Origin: Elysia chlorotica
Taxonomy: Eukaryota > Mollusca > Gastropoda > Plakobranchidae
Direction: 5' to 3'
Length of the DNA: 64,000 nt
Assembly (NCBI GenBank): GCA_003991915.1
Contig: RQTK01000426.1
Span: 9,008 to 73,007 of the forward strand
Part shown: piece by piece, positions 32,500-46,080 of the stretch
Layout: each line of letters opens with the position of its first letter
Position numbering within the stretch: the stretch's first letter is position 1
The notes under the pieces: generated by a model
Databases searched by the model: none
Seen by the model: the letters and a program-made list of their open reading frames with translations, nothing else
Told to the model about the DNA's origin: nothing
Translations under genes and position numbers: made by a program

Positions 32500-32575
32500 T
32501 TTTTAAAAATGTAAAGCGCTTTGAGCAACACTGTGGGGAAAGTGCTATATAAATGCACTTTATGATTTATAGTAT
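32500..32575 (+). mobile_element. LINE/SINE-type conserved 3' tail
   Basis: Contains TGTAAAGCGCTTTGAGCA and AAAGTGCTATATAAATG. This word pair is typical of 3' tails shared by L2/CR1-type LINEs and their partner SINEs. No upstream coding relic is seen beside it. Confidence 0.5.
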
Positions 32576-32596
32576 CTACGAAGGTGGTGTTGAACC

Positions 32597-32785
32597 TCCC
32601 TATAGTTAGTACTCTCCTAGAAGCATAGGTATCCTTCAAGGCCCTGGGAGTCTAAAGGTAAATTTGTTGCGTTTGCTCCCCGCCTCCCTTGTCAATATAG
32701 TTAGTACTCTCCTGGAAGCATAGGTATCCCCCCAAGGCCCTGGTAAATTTGTAGCATATGCTCCCCGGCTCCCTTGTCAAACTTG
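32597..32785. repeat. Two-copy tandem repeat
   Basis: ATAGTTAGTACTCTCCTAG through GCTCCCCGCCTCCCTTGTCA is repeated once with a period near 100 bases. It follows the LINE-type tail at 32500. Confidence 0.8.
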
Positions 32786-32901
32786 TCACACGAACTCTGA
32801 ATTAATTATGTTGTAGTAGCCCATTCCTGCACTGGATGATAATAAATGAGGTTTGCTTCTACATAGACCTACATTTTCACATGTCTATTCACCTGATTTG
32901 G

Positions 32902-33120
32902 TTGGTTCCTTATCGTTCATCGTCAGCCACAAGATGACGGATCCCATAAACTGAGTATATAACATGTGGTTTGGTTGTTTAGTTCCTTATCGTCCATCGC
33001 CAGCCACTAGAGGACGGATCTCATAAATTGAGTCTGAAAAATGTAAGTGCTGCCACATAAATAGAGGGCGGGGATACCAGGACATTCGATATGTCTCAGT
33101 CGATCATGCCAGACAAACCC
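32902..33120 (-). mobile_element. Two diverged SINE relatives in tandem
   Basis: CGTTCATCGTCAGCCAC and CGTCCATCGCCAGCCAC start two similar pieces; the second continues with GTAAGTGCTGCCACATAAAT and TCTCAGTCGATCATGCC. This is an older subfamily than the copies at 16560 and 28466. Confidence 0.55.
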
Positions 33121-33233
33121 TAATCTAAACCAACGATAGAGTCACATTTATGCACTGTGTACAAAACTAAAGCTTCGCTCCCGATTTATAAATTGTTACC
33201 ATGTCCACAGAGAAAACATTCTCGAAATTGTGC

Positions 33234-33337
33234 CCCGTCTCGTGTGTGGCAGCACATAAAGCTGTCAGAAGTCAGTCTTGGGCCCCGTCCGCAATATAGC
33301 CTACATAGTGCTGACGTTCAACGTTAAACCTACTCAA

Positions 33338-33408
<71 letters not shown>
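33234..33408 (+). mobile_element. SINE 3' half with a (TC)n tail
   Basis: The SINE core and tail (GACGTTCAACGTTAAACCTA) run directly into a TC tract of about 65 bases at 33344. It shows the 3' end of this SINE grading into a microsatellite. Confidence 0.75.
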
Positions 33409-34494
33409 ACACATGCACAGACACACACTCACTCACTCACCCAACATTGCATGACAGTTTATACAGATCTGTACCAATCTGAGATCCGTCGACGATTAGG
33501 ATTCTCCTTCAGAATCTACGAGAATAACTATATCTCCTTCGCAGAGTCAGTCTATAAACGTGAAAAAAAGATATAGCGCACTCAAAGAGATTCCCCTATA
33601 AATAACTTAAAATCGTGCTACTACTTTCTGTTCTGTATATCAATTTCTAAATATACACACGTCATGTATGGTTGAAATTGTCACAGAAAAGTGCGATCTA
33701 CATCGTATTTATTACACAAATTTAAAAGAATAACTCCTACCACAAACGTTTATAAGAGTAACTTTCCAGCAGACATTTATAAAAGAAACTTTACTTACAC
33801 ACATAAGAAAAATTAAGACTAACAGTAACTTTCCCACACGAAATCATTAACCATCACCACACACGTTTATAAATAAAAGATTTGCTTTTCGACACACATG
33901 ACATGAATTAAAAGTTATCACACACATTTAAAGGGAGGGCGTGTAAAAAAAAAAATCCCAAAGACGTTTATAAAAAGAAATAATATAAGAGTGAAATTTC
34001 TAACACACGGTAATTTACTTTGAACACACATATTTATAAGGGCAACTTTACCCAAACAAACAAGAAAAATGAAATAAAAGTTATGTATTTTTGTTTCTTT
34101 TTTTTTTTTAACCTTGATTCTATAAAGTCACTCCCACCAGCGAAATGAACCTAAGATCACATTGGAAATATTATCATTAATAGCGAAATGGGCTAAAATA
34201 AAACTAACTAAAAATTATTATAATTATCTCGTCAACTGACCGACACCTCTTAAATATCTTGGAGGACAATCTCCCTGTGTGTGCCGTCTCCTAAAGTGGC
34301 TGGCTACTCAAGCAGATCGAGAAGAGCGAACACAATGTTGTTAATGTACAACCAGCCATCCATGGCGAGCTAGAAATAAAAAGCGCGGCATACCTGCATG
34401 GGTCTAGAAATAATTGTGCGCCTCACGTTCAGTGCACATAGGTGTGCATGAATGTAACGTCAAACTGAAAGCATGCATAGAGACAGTTTCCCTG

Positions 34495-34497
<3 letters not shown>

Positions 34498-34543
<46 letters not shown>

Positions 34544-34800
34544 GAGAGAGAGAGGTGGTTTGGTTTCTTGGGTTCATCGTCTGAACATCTATCGTTAACT
34601 ATTATAAATTTAGACCATATCGCGGACAGGTCTCTAAACTAATGTCTGAAATATGTATACGTGTTGCCACACAGAGACAGCGCGGGAGAGGATACTAGGG
34701 CATCTGTACAGTCTCAGTCAGAAAAGCACATCATACTGACACCGACTCAATCATTAGGAAAGAGGAGGGGTTCGTATTCATGATCTCCTGTTTAGAAGCC
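34498..34800 (-). mobile_element. SINE relative whose tail abuts a (GA)n tract
   Basis: The GA tract at 34498-34553 is followed by GGTGGTTTGGTTTCTTGG and a diverged core with GTTGCCACACAGAGACAG and CATACTGACACCGACTCAAT. Read on the minus strand, the tail is (TC)n. Confidence 0.6.
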
Positions 34801-35598
34801 GCACAAGACGGAGAAAATATGTTGTTTTGTTTTGCAGGTTTCTCTTAAAATCCGTTGTCAGCAACTAGGCTTGTTTGTTTGCTGTTTAGCGTCCAACGTC
34901 AGCACTATTGTAATCTGTATTGTAGATGGGCCCCAAAACTAACATCTAGAAGGTAGATCCATGATGAAAACTGTTAATAACTTACCGCTTAGTCAGTAAT
35001 AGAGCTGTGCACTATCCATCACTATCCAGCAGACTTTTGTCCAGTGCTACCTGGGCTACTGTGTGAACTGACCACAGCCGCATGCAGCATAGACACTAGA
35101 AACGAGAGTGAGAGAGAGGTGGAGAGAGAGAGAGAGGTCTCGAACCACGGACCTCCTGCGTCGGACCCCAGGGCTACTGTGCGTTTGGACAATCCAAGGA
35201 ATAGGAAAATGTGTACGCATCACATATGTCTATTAATAGAACTATTACAATTTCTTGGCGTAAGGTTGGAATCTCGGCTTCAATAGCTTCAATGACTGCT
35301 CAAACACTGTGACGGCCGGCAGAAACACTAGACACGGAAAAGGTAGAGGACAAGAGAGACACAGAAGCACAAACCCAACCTGGTAACCAACTCTGGACCC
35401 CTATACGTGTACATGTGGTAGGATAGACTTCGGGCTAGTGGTCTCTAGATGCAGGAGAGATATCTATATTGAACGGGTAGAGCGTGAATGGGTAGTCATC
35501 TCTATCCTATTAATTTTGGTGGCCATAACAGTGACAAAGTGACAAAAAGATCTAAATACAGTCCATCTCGGTTTCTTGTAGCGGCCACTGCTATTTAT

Positions 35599-35603
<5 letters not shown>

Positions 35604-35669
<66 letters not shown>
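35604..35669. repeat. (TC)n microsatellite
   Basis: About 33 units, pyrimidines on the plus strand, followed by a C-rich degenerate stretch to 35770. Confidence 0.93.
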
Positions 35670-35672
<3 letters not shown>

Positions 35673-36716
35673 CCTCAACCTCTCTCTACCGCATTGTCTC
35701 TCTTCCTCCAACTAAATCTTTTCCTATCTCTCCCTCCTTCCCTCTCTCTCTTGTTCTCTCACCTTGACACCCCATGCTGAGAGACTTAGTCCACATAGCT
35801 CCAAAAATCTCTACATATCGCACCCCCCCCCCCTTCCCCCCTTGTGAGAACTGTGAAGGGGGAGAGGGGGAGTGTTCCTTAAGCTTAGCCCTAGTGATGG
35901 TTGGGCCACTGAGAGCTCTCAGAGCAGGGCCTATTCTCAGTATTCTGTGGAGCACGGTGACACACCGACTGATTGGAATGTCTGTCTCTGGGCTGCTATG
36001 ACATTCACCGGATGTGGACGGATCCTGCTCCAAAAATCAAATAAACCACTACCGGTAACTAGCCAGATGGAGATGTACATGTACATGCACACAACGTACA
36101 TTCCTACTCAGCCTACTGATACAATAAATGGTTCGTCCAAGACGTCCATTCATTTTGCACTTCACCTGACAGACTCATGCTGATGGGAATACAGTTTATA
36201 AAATATGATGGTATTATAGTATTATATCGACTGATGCTGCTCCAAGTCTCCTACTGCTATTACTACTTGTCATATTTTTAAAAAAATAGCATATACCGCA
36301 CATGTATACATTTCTACCACAATAACCAACTGATGCAGAAACATTATAGCTCCCCCATTCATTTTGCACTTCACCTGGCAGATGCTGGTGGGAAAAGTAT
36401 ATAAAATACAGTCAAGTAAAAAATTACACTGATTGATGTTGCACCTAATCTTCCACTGCTGCCACTGATGCCTCTACGTCTTGCCATTTGTTTAAAATAA
36501 ACTAGTAAGATACCCTACAGTCACGTGGTAGCCACTCTGTTGAAAATAGTTATTAAACACATACGTTACATCATTTTGATTGTTCAATTCAAATGCTCTC
36601 ACATTAACTTCATGATTCACTGCATTTCATGTACATATCAAATTTATCACAAAGTCGAGTGCAGGGAGGAGAAAAATAAGACTGGTCGAAGACACAAGAA
36701 GAGAGAGAGATAGAGA

Positions 36717-36721
<5 letters not shown>

Positions 36722-36768
<47 letters not shown>
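36722..36768. repeat. (GA)n microsatellite
   Basis: About 23 GA units with degenerate purine flanks. Confidence 0.92.
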
Positions 36769-36775
<7 letters not shown>

Positions 36776-38379
36776 TGATAGGGAAAGAAATGTACTGCTT
36801 TAGGAAACTATCTTTCAACATCTGCCAAAATCTACTTTAACTATTTCTTCAATTACAAATGAGTACTTTTCCTTTCAACCACAAAAGGCTAGAAAAGTAG
36901 CATTCCAAAACAGGTCAAGGACAGACTGAACAAAATGCACAAAAAGCAGAAGGTTAATGCCTATATTAGGATCTACACACATTACTTCAAATACAAAAAA
37001 AAAAAAAATTTCATTTAAATAAAAGTTCCTATTTGGACCATATTCCAAAGCAAATCGACCAAATTTTAACTTCAGTAATTTTACTTATTTTTGGTTAGGC
37101 TGTAACTTTTCTTTTTCACAAAGATATTGATAAATTTATGTCAAATTCACAACTTTTCGAGCTAATAATAATATCACTTTAGATAATCAATAATTTAAAT
37201 TTAATTTCCGACAAAAGATATTTGTGTTGAGAACATCAAGCCAAACAGATTTTAAAAGTTATTGGTGCAGCAGTAAAAAAATTATTGATTTTAAAACTTT
37301 TACTCCTGGCTAAGAATTTTTTTAAACGGAGTTCTAAAGAGTAGTAAAAGAACTCAATGGGAGATCTATGACAGATGAAACTTAACACCAGAAGTGCTGA
37401 GCAGTCTGCCTGAACTGCCAATCTGGGGTCGGCAGAGGAGACTGCGTGTCAATCCAGAGCACCAATGCTAGATATACCTGGCACCTGATTTTACTCAAAA
37501 TAATGTAATCTTCAAATCAATGTTATGTCCTGTAGGTTTCCAAAAGACATGGACGGAAAGAGAAGGGAACAGGCGGAAGGGGGGGGAATCCAAGATTTGA
37601 AGCTTGGACCTCTTGCTCGTCCGTTCCGAGAACTGGCGACTAAGCTATTTTTACGTCCCTACTAATCCAACGCTAAAATTAATATAGATCTATCATTTCA
37701 ATTAGAATTACATTCCATGGGTTTCCAGGATAATCTTCCATTATTTTGGGACACCTGCTGAGTATCGCACCGTCTGCTTGCAAACAAAGGCCTCCAACAG
37801 ATGGAACTTTTGAGATCTTGTAATAACCAAAACTGACAAGCGAAACACTGGCAGTTACAGTACTTGTAGAACTGTCTACTGTCATAAAAAACACCACATT
37901 GTAAAAATGAGCCAATTGTAATTACAAGCCCACAATCTCCTGAACTGCGGAATAGAATGAAGCTCAACATTACAATGTGGTCAGAGCCTTTAAAATGTCT
38001 GTCTGTCTGTCTGAGTGGGAGCAGCATTTGACACTCTTGCAAATAACTCAAAGTTCTGGTGGTTCTCAACACCATCTTCCGTTATGGTCCATCCTTTTTT
38101 ACAGACGGGACTTAACACTGCACGGTTACCCATGATCTTTTACAGATATAAAGATCTTGATCTAATCTAGATTGCAATTTCGCTTTCGGACACTCTTACA
38201 ATTTATTGGACCATGATTCTTTAGGTCTGTGAATAAGATGGTGATGTAGATGATCTAGATACAGATTGTAGTCAATTGACTATTATTAGCCAAGATTAGA
38301 TCAGCAGGCATGGGTAGAAAGTCTTGAGGCATATAAAATAATTCTTAAAATAAAGATTCAAAACACCTTATTTAGATCT

Positions 38380-38560
38380 ATATATCTAATCTAGATCTAG
38401 ATCTACACCCGAGGGGCACTGGTCGCTCATGAATTCGGCACAATGCATTGAACTAGACCGAATAGATAGCTGTTCAAATTCGAATCTTAGAGTCAATTCT
38501 TAGAATCTGATCTAGATCTAGATCTAGATTCTAGATTAGAAATCTAGACATGAACTTGGA
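38380..38560. repeat. Cluster of TAGATC palindromic words
   Basis: AGATCTAGATCTAGATC-like words occur repeatedly on both strands. A similar cluster occupies about 46905-47330. Each word is self-complementary. Origin unknown. Confidence 0.6.
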
Positions 38561-39784
38561 GTCAAATTTAGATACAAGGCAGCCTGCGTTTATTGGCAAA
38601 CTTACCTGACAATGGAAACCTTTAGGTCTATCCAATTTTACGAAAAACCTGCTTCCATTCTTCCCGTGAGGGTTGCTCGTCTGTTTGAGTAAAGACAGGG
38701 TTGGTCGACTCTGTTGTCAGGTTGTAGAATGTTGTATCTTTTGTTGACGATTTGATGAGGCTCGAAAATGGGAAGGGGAGCACACTGTGAATTTAGTTTA
38801 TAATTTTAAGTTAGAGTCACCTCTCTTAGGAGAAGCAAAAAAGGGCGTGGTTTGGTCATGTCTACTAACACCAAAGATGATTAATTATCTTTCTAAGTGA
38901 TATTCTATTTATAGACTTGTTGGGTACTCACGATCTACCACTTGAAAAAAAGTACGTAAAATGTTTTGGAACTTTGTAAACTGGTGCGGCTCATGATTGT
39001 GATAATGAAATATCTCTGTGCAGCAGTTTTCACCTCTTTATCAGACATTTAAAAAGGCATCTAAAGGCCAAACGAGTGGATATTTCTAAATGCGATTTTA
39101 ATCTGTGTTGTAAATAATGTTAGGAACGTATCTATAAAGGGAAGAACTGTCTTACTCTCCTCTCTCATTATTAGAGGGACTCATCTGTGAATCATTTGCG
39201 CCACCGTTATCAATAGGTGTTCTCCTTACCTTGAAATGCCTCTGCCTTATTTTTAATAACATAATAAGATGATGAGGACAGTTCCATCCCATTTTTTTCA
39301 TATTATTGGAACAGTCATGTCACGTTTGGAGGCGATGAAACAGTAGGCCTATTCAAATCAACTTTAGTGTGTTACATGTTTTTGTTTGTTGCGTCGACCT
39401 CTTGAAGAATGTTAGTCCAGAATAAAGTGTAATGTCCAGTTTCTAGTTGACATATTTGTATGTTTTGCAGTGGATGTTATGCCCAAAAGTTTCACGCCGT
39501 ATTCAAGCCTTCCCGTCTTGCTCATAATGATCTTTATCATTTCTTGGTTTTAATACGCTAGGGTTCAACACCAACATTCACGGCAGTCTGCGCACCTTCT
39601 TCGCTTTCGCTTGTGCTTTCATGGCCAGAAACCTGAGAGGTCATATGGGACGAGACAGATTCTTGCCTTGGCGAGAATCTAATTTACCTCAATAAAAAAA
39701 GAAGAAAATAAATCACAAGACTGAAACAGTTTCAATCCTCAAGACCCAGGTTGTTCACCCCCTCCCCCTCTTATTTTCATGTTT

Positions 39785-39975
39785 AAAAACGGGTTGTTGT
39801 TGTTTTTTTGTGTTTTTGTTTTGTTTTTTTTTGTTGTTGTTTTTTGGCGGGGGGTTGTTGTTGTTTTTTTTTTGTTGTTGTTTTTTGTGTTTTGTTTTTG
39901 TTTTGTTTTGTTGTTTTTTTGGGGGGGGGTGTTTTTGTCGTTGTTGTTTTTTGTTGTTGTTGTTGTTTTGTTACA
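39785..39975. repeat. T/G-rich low-complexity stretch
   Basis: Runs of T with GTTGTT and poly-G, about 190 bases with almost no A or C. No gene. Confidence 0.85.
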
Positions 39976-40403
39976 CCCTAAACCCAGTGCTGAGTAGTAG
40001 TGTTGATAGTAGTAGATGTAGTAGATGTAGTAGTGTAATCACTGGTGCGGGTTTTTCTAAGAGACTACTATTGTTTGGGGTTATGGGAGGTTTGCTTGTT
40101 TTTTTGTTTGTTTTTTTGTTTGTTGCTTAGCATCCAACGTCAGCACTATTTAGGCTAAACATGTACAAGTTTCGTAGGCGAGAGAAGGGTGAGGAAACAT
40201 TTTTTTTTTCATCTCGACGCCTCTAGTTATTAAAATTCTGGTCTTAAAAGAGACAGAGCCGAGACCTTAATAAGAACAGATCAAGTCACCGAAATGATAA
40301 AAAAAAAAAAAATTGACTGGTGGACATCAAACCAAATATCGAATCTGTGACTCTCATTTGCCAATCGTTGGGGACTGCCGACTCTCTGCTAGGCATAGGG
40401 TTG

Positions 40404-40482
40404 GTTGGTTGGTTGGTTGGGTTTTAACGTCCAACGTCAGCAACTTATAGGCTATATCGTGGACGGGCCCCAAGACGGACGT

Positions 40483-40524
<42 letters not shown>
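40404..40524 (-). mobile_element. SINE 3' end with (CCAA)n tail, cut by a GA tract
   Basis: Read on the minus strand, the tail is GTTAAAACCCAACCAACC with more CCAA units. On the other side the SINE core stops at GACGGACGTCTGAGAGAGA and becomes (GA)n at 40485-40524. Confidence 0.65.
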
Positions 40525-40527
<3 letters not shown>

Positions 40528-41486
40528 GGAGGGGCGGTGGTGAATACAAAATTTGTATAATCACTTTAAGGAAATATATAGAGACAGGATTATATGGAGA
40601 GATAGTAAAAATAATATAGAGAGAAATAGAAAAAAAGAAAGAGAGCGGTGATCGAAAACTGACAGGGAAGCTTTGTCGGAAGGTGTGTGATAAGCACACA
40701 TTCCTCAGAGGTACAGGCGTTAGGTACTTCGTCAATGTGATGTGGTGGTTCCGCGATCCTGAGAGTGCCTATATAATTATGTACACATATATAAATGGCG
40801 AGGGTCATGGCGGTAAACTGCATCCCCTGTTCATTTTTTGGCTTATCTCTCTTTATACGGAGTTATTTACCTTTGAAAATCGAAGGAACGTAACCCTTTA
40901 TAAGCTTTCACTTTTTATTTATTATTATCCCCCGTGGCTCATTCTTACCTATGCCCATGTGCATTGTCCATTGAGGACCCACTTGTTTCATTATTTTGTA
41001 TCTTTTGAACCCACTTCGTTTTTTTTTCCATCTCTCTCACTTCATTCTCTATCTGTCTCCTTAACTTGTATCTCTCCCCCGCCCCATCTTTCAACCTCTG
41101 TCTCTGTGTGTGTCTGTGTGTCTGTTTGCCCCCCTCACTCTCTCTTTATTTATTTCTACGTGTCTGTCTGTCTGCCTGCCTGTCTGTCTGTCTGTCTGTC
41201 TCTATTTCTACCTTTCTCTCTCTCATCAACATCGACAGTCAACCATACAGCAACGTTTTCCATTCACACAGCCTTCTCCCACAAGTATAAAAAAAAATAA
41301 CTTCCCAGCCTGACAGGGCACTCGCAAACATCAAGCCTACAAACCAACATGCGCTATAGACTTGCGAAGTTAGAGAGAGACAGAAAGAAAGAAAGAAAGA
41401 AAGAAAGAGAGAGGGGGGAGGAAGGAGACAGAGAGAAATAGAGAAAGAGAGAGATAGCTAGAGAAAAGGAGAGAGAGACAAAGAGG

Positions 41487-41896
<410 letters not shown>

Positions 41897-42344
41897 AACC
41901 AAAACAGTCATTAACATTCTCTTGATATAAAAATAAAACATTAAAAAAAAATAATGATCATTAATCATCATTATTATTCGTTGGCCTACATCAGCTACCA
42001 TCGTACGCGCCTGTTGTCGTTTTCCCAAGGCACTAAGCAGTGGTTACTCACGTCTGACTCAATCAGCGAATGCGGCACAAACGGCTTGAGCGCTTGACAT
42101 GCTCAAACCAACCTCATTAAGACAGTCTGACAATGTGAGTATGTTTACAGATTTGAGTGTGTAAGTGGTGCTCTTGTCTACGATACCCACTTGTTCCACG
42201 ATGGTGTGTGTCACGCAATGTGGGTTTTTTTTAATCGTTCGGCGTGTTGAACATGTTCTGATATAGCCTTCTGGTTAATTTTAAAAGGTCATTTCAAAAA
42301 CAACTAAAACAACAACAACAAAAAGAAGAAAATTTTAAGGAAAT

Positions 42345-42644
42345 TGTGATTCAGAACCTTTCTCTCTCCATCTTCCTTTCTCTCTTTATCTCTCTCCATT
42401 TCCCTTTCTCTATCTATCTCTATCTCTCCCCATCTTCCTTTCTCTCTCTCTCTCCCTCTCCCTTTTACTCTATCTCCATTTCCCTCTCTCTCTTCATCCC
42501 CCTTTCTCTTTATCCATCCCCCCTCTCTCTATCTCTCTCCATCTCCCTTTATCTCTCTCCATCCCCCTCTCTCCATCTCCATCTCTATCTATCAATATAC
42601 ATGTCAATCAGTATAATCATCTGTATATATCCACATCCCCACCA

Positions 42645-42722
<78 letters not shown>
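42345..42722. repeat. Polypyrimidine tract ending in (TC)n
   Basis: Degenerate CTCT/CCAT repeats from 42356, then a pure TC run of about 70 bases at 42650-42720. The Ser/Leu open frame is an artefact. Confidence 0.92.
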
Positions 42723-42723
<1 letters not shown>

Positions 42724-43070
42724 GCATGCTCGCTCGCTCTCAGTCTCAGAATTCAAGCTCTCAATGCCTCTTATAGAAACATATTTTTTTCTCTAATTTA
42801 TAAGAGAGCCTTCATTACCCATTACAAAGAGAAGACGTCCAAGTGACAAGCTCTTTAGTCTTTACCGGGACTCGGTTCTTTACTTGGACGATAAAGAGGA
42901 AAGAAAGCACTAATTTTGTTCTCCCGTTCTAGAATCCGATACATGGGTCTATAGTCCTAGTGTAAGTACATGTATCTCGGAATCCTTGACGGTCATGAAT
43001 GGCAAGACATTGTAAAATGTGAGATTCCTGGATATGACTCTCGAAGATACTACTTTGGTAAATACTAAGA

Positions 43071-43960
43071 TCAGATAAGATAGGATAAGATAAGATAAGC
43101 CTTTACTATCTCTTAGGGATATTTTTCTTGGTCGTACAATAATACTAAGTGTAATGTAACCGGCTGAGACAGGAGTCATGGCATATACTATTTTCATAAT
43201 ATTATAGTCGACACTGAAAGACTTCAATTTCCTTAAAAAGTATAGTCGCTGATTAGCTTTTTAAATCAGGATTTCAATATATGTGGTAAAAGAAAGTTTA
43301 CAATCAATGGCGATGGCCGAGGTATTTGTATGTGTAAACAACTTCAACCTGTAGGTTACATCTTTTATTTTTATCGGTGTTGAAGCAGGTGCATCGTTTC
43401 GTGTTAATTAGAAAATCATATCTTTTGTTTTATCAATGTTCAAATCTAAAAAGTTGATCCCGCACCATGACACACATTTGTTGATTTCTTCAAAGTAAAA
43501 ATCTCCGTTGTTTGTTATTGTTCCAATTAGGCAAGAGTCGTCAACAAATTCAATTAATTATTGTGGTGTGTTTGGGCCTTTTGTCTGGTAGTCATTGGTG
43601 TAAGCAGTGTATAAAATTGGTGAAAGCACACAGCCCTGCGGTGTACCTGTGTTTGTGATAATTGTTTTGGATCTAACACCATTTATATTCATATTGTGGT
43701 CTCATTGTAAGAAAATAAAATCAAAAATCAAAGTGATAACACTGAGATAAGGTTGACATGCAAATCATACGATTTTTGTATAATAAGATTGGTCTGGATG
43801 GACGAAAAATCAACAAATAAACTTCTAGCAAAAACTCTGGGAGTCTCAAGATGTTTTAGGACAGTATTAAGAAACGTTAGCACAGCATCTTCGACATCTT
43901 TTTTTTTTTAAAGGCAAACTGAAAAATATCAAACTGTTCATTTGTAGCTGTTAAGACATA
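43071..43960 (-). mobile_element. Decayed LINE reverse transcriptase with 3' tail
   Basis: Read on the minus strand with frame breaks, this shows the order of non-LTR reverse transcriptase motifs: EDAVLTFLNTVL and LFVDFSSIQTN, then TGTPQGCVLSPILYTAYTND, FVDDSCLIGT (the catalytic F-x-DD block), INFLDLNIDKTKDM and RQLYFLRKLK-like sequence. An AT-rich end with (TTATC)n repeats at 43071-43098 looks like the 3' tail. Stops and frameshifts make it inactive. The motif set recalls CR1/Rex-like elements; clade assignment is tentative. Confidence 0.75.
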
Positions 43961-45116
43961 AGTATCTCAATACCAGTTAAACTTTAACATTTCAGTGCAT
44001 ATTATTTAAATTACAAGGACCCAGAAAAGAATCTACCAGTTATCCTTACAACAGTTACAATAGAGAGTTATAAAAAAAAAACAAAGATCTTCACTAAATG
44101 TGATAAAGATATGGTGAGTGTAATATCAAGAAGTCAAACATCAAAAATGCAAAATACCATACAATGGAAAGAGAGTTAAAGGAGTAAATTAATTCAAATA
44201 CCTGGGCTTCAAAATAAAACCACATGACAAATGCGTGGGAGAATAGAAAAAGAGAATATCTCTATCTAAAGACGGTTTTACCGAAACAAATTGCACCTTC
44301 ACCAACAAAAACAGAAAATGCTTAGCACTAAATTTACTAGCCTAAAATCCTAGCTATGTTTGATCATGGATACTTGTAGATGGATACATTATGTGAAAAA
44401 AAGAAAATTAATTAAAGGAGAGAGTGAACACGCCAAAACTATACAAACTGAACAGCTGCATAACGAGAAAAGAAACGTTATTCAAATGTTTTCAAAAAAC
44501 TATTAGAGAAAGAAATGGAGGGACATTTTCACCACCGATGCCAAAGCATAAAACATTGGGCACAACCATAGTCCACGGTAAAATGGTGCCAGCTTTTGTT
44601 TTTCTCTCGCTTCTGAGGGGGATACTTTTGACTGACTACTAAATAATAATGATTAAAAATGAATTTTCTTGGAATAATTATGTCATTGAAAGTGGCGTGT
44701 GTATCAACAATTAGATAATTACCTTCTTCAACGAAAAATAAAATTAAACGTGCGCCTATTAGAGGTTATAGCTAACCTTCCCGCTTCAATACAAAACAGC
44801 CTTACATTTGCTTAATTAGTCGATATAGCCACAACGAATAATTATTGCACTTAAATAATTTTATGTGTGTGTGTGTGGGGGGTGTTTCTTGAAAAGAAAA
44901 CACGCTTTCACATATCTTAGTGATGGCATACTTCACTTTTGAATCACCCATATAAATATAATGCATAAGGGCGGGGGAACGAAAACTTGAATGGAGGGAA
45001 ATATTTATCGTCTGCACCCATAAAGAATGTCGTTCCTTATGAGCGAAGGATTTTGTTAAGAGAAGAAAAAGCGCACGACATAAATTAATACAGTCCTGCT
45101 TTTCACCCTGTTTTCC

Positions 45117-45210
45117 ACCCAGGTTATGTAGAAAATTTCCAAACTTCACGCGACTCCACCCACCCATTATGTAGAAATTTTTCCAAACTTCACGCGACTC
45201 CACCAACCCA
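45117..45210. repeat. Two-copy tandem repeat
   Basis: TTATGTAGAAA followed by TTCCAAACTTCACGCGACTC is repeated once with a period of about 49 bases, just before the RNase H relic. Confidence 0.8.
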
Positions 45211-45234
45211 TCACCCCCACCCCACCCTTTGGAA

Positions 45235-46080
45235 TCCGTGTTCAACAGCTCCTTCTTGAAATCGACTTGGATACCAACTCTATTGAAAAAGACAACTTTT
45301 TAGAAAGCCCTCCCTGGACGCTGGAAAGACCAGAAAGCATTTCTGATCTGGCAGCTCTTCAGAAGGACAAGATTCCTCAAAAATTATATAAAGATAATTT
45401 TTAACAAATCATAGAAAATCATTCAGACCATTATATACTTTTCGCTGACAAATCTAAATGCTGCGGGGTGAGCGCGAAGGCGTCAATATTTACTGCGGAG
45501 GCAGTTGCCATATGCATGGCACTCGACACTATATCTACCTCAAGAACAGAAAAATGTGTATTCCTCTCTGACTAGCTTTCCCTGTTGAAAGCGATCGAAG
45601 AGGCAAACTTGTAAAATAATGAAAAAAAAAAAAAACATTCATGAACTACAAAAAAAAACGGTAAAATCCCCAGTCATGTTGGAAACGAAGGAAATGAAAT
45701 GGCTGATGAGCTCGCCAAGATTGGGCTCAAACTGAACATACTCAGGTGCAGATACCTGCATCAGATGCACAGCCAAACGTTCATTACTTTATAAGAGAAA
45801 ACCGGAAAGCCCGATGGAACAACCCTGACAAACAACAAACTACACTGTGTCTAACTACATTTAGGTCACTGGATATGAGTGTCTCCGCTTCGATCAAGTC
45901 CGACTGGGACTTTATCATCTTAATCAAGCCTTCTTTCTGAGAGGTGAAGAGCCTCCACACCGTCATACCTGCAACTGCCAATGAGTCACATTTTGGTTGA
46001 CTGTCCGCTTTTTTTTATTTACTGGGAAAGAAATCTGTACATGGCTTCCAACCCATTAGAGAGTATTTACTTTTGTTAGT
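45235..46080 (+). mobile_element. Decayed LINE RNase H and C-terminal region
   Basis: Plus-strand frames show SIFTAEAVAICMALD, an RNase H motif of LINE ORF2, then PSHVGNEGNEMADELAK, the conserved end of the RNase H fold, then AFFLRGEEPPHRHTCNC-like sequence of the Cys-rich tail. Stops and indels interrupt it. A KYLGFK-like reading near 44190 may be part of the same element, suggesting the relic starts near 44140. This is an I- or jockey-like arrangement, distinct from the neighbouring minus-strand LINE. Confidence 0.7.

Larger units (their letters stand above)
35280..40400. other. Intergenic, no gene recognised
   Basis: Microsatellites, TAGATC clusters and a T/G-rich stretch. A minus-strand frame near 37679-38075 is the most protein-like but lacks a family motif or a clear splice pattern. 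Confidence 0.45.

Noticed and set aside
37679..38075. Minus-strand frames of 78 and 125 residues
   Set aside because: Fairly balanced composition in two frames at once, but no family motif, no matching neighbouring exon and no convincing splice pair. Could be revisited with RNA data.
40683..41300. 205-residue plus-strand frame
   Set aside because: The second half is CT-repeat translation and the first half has no motif; it spans SINE-rich intergenic DNA.
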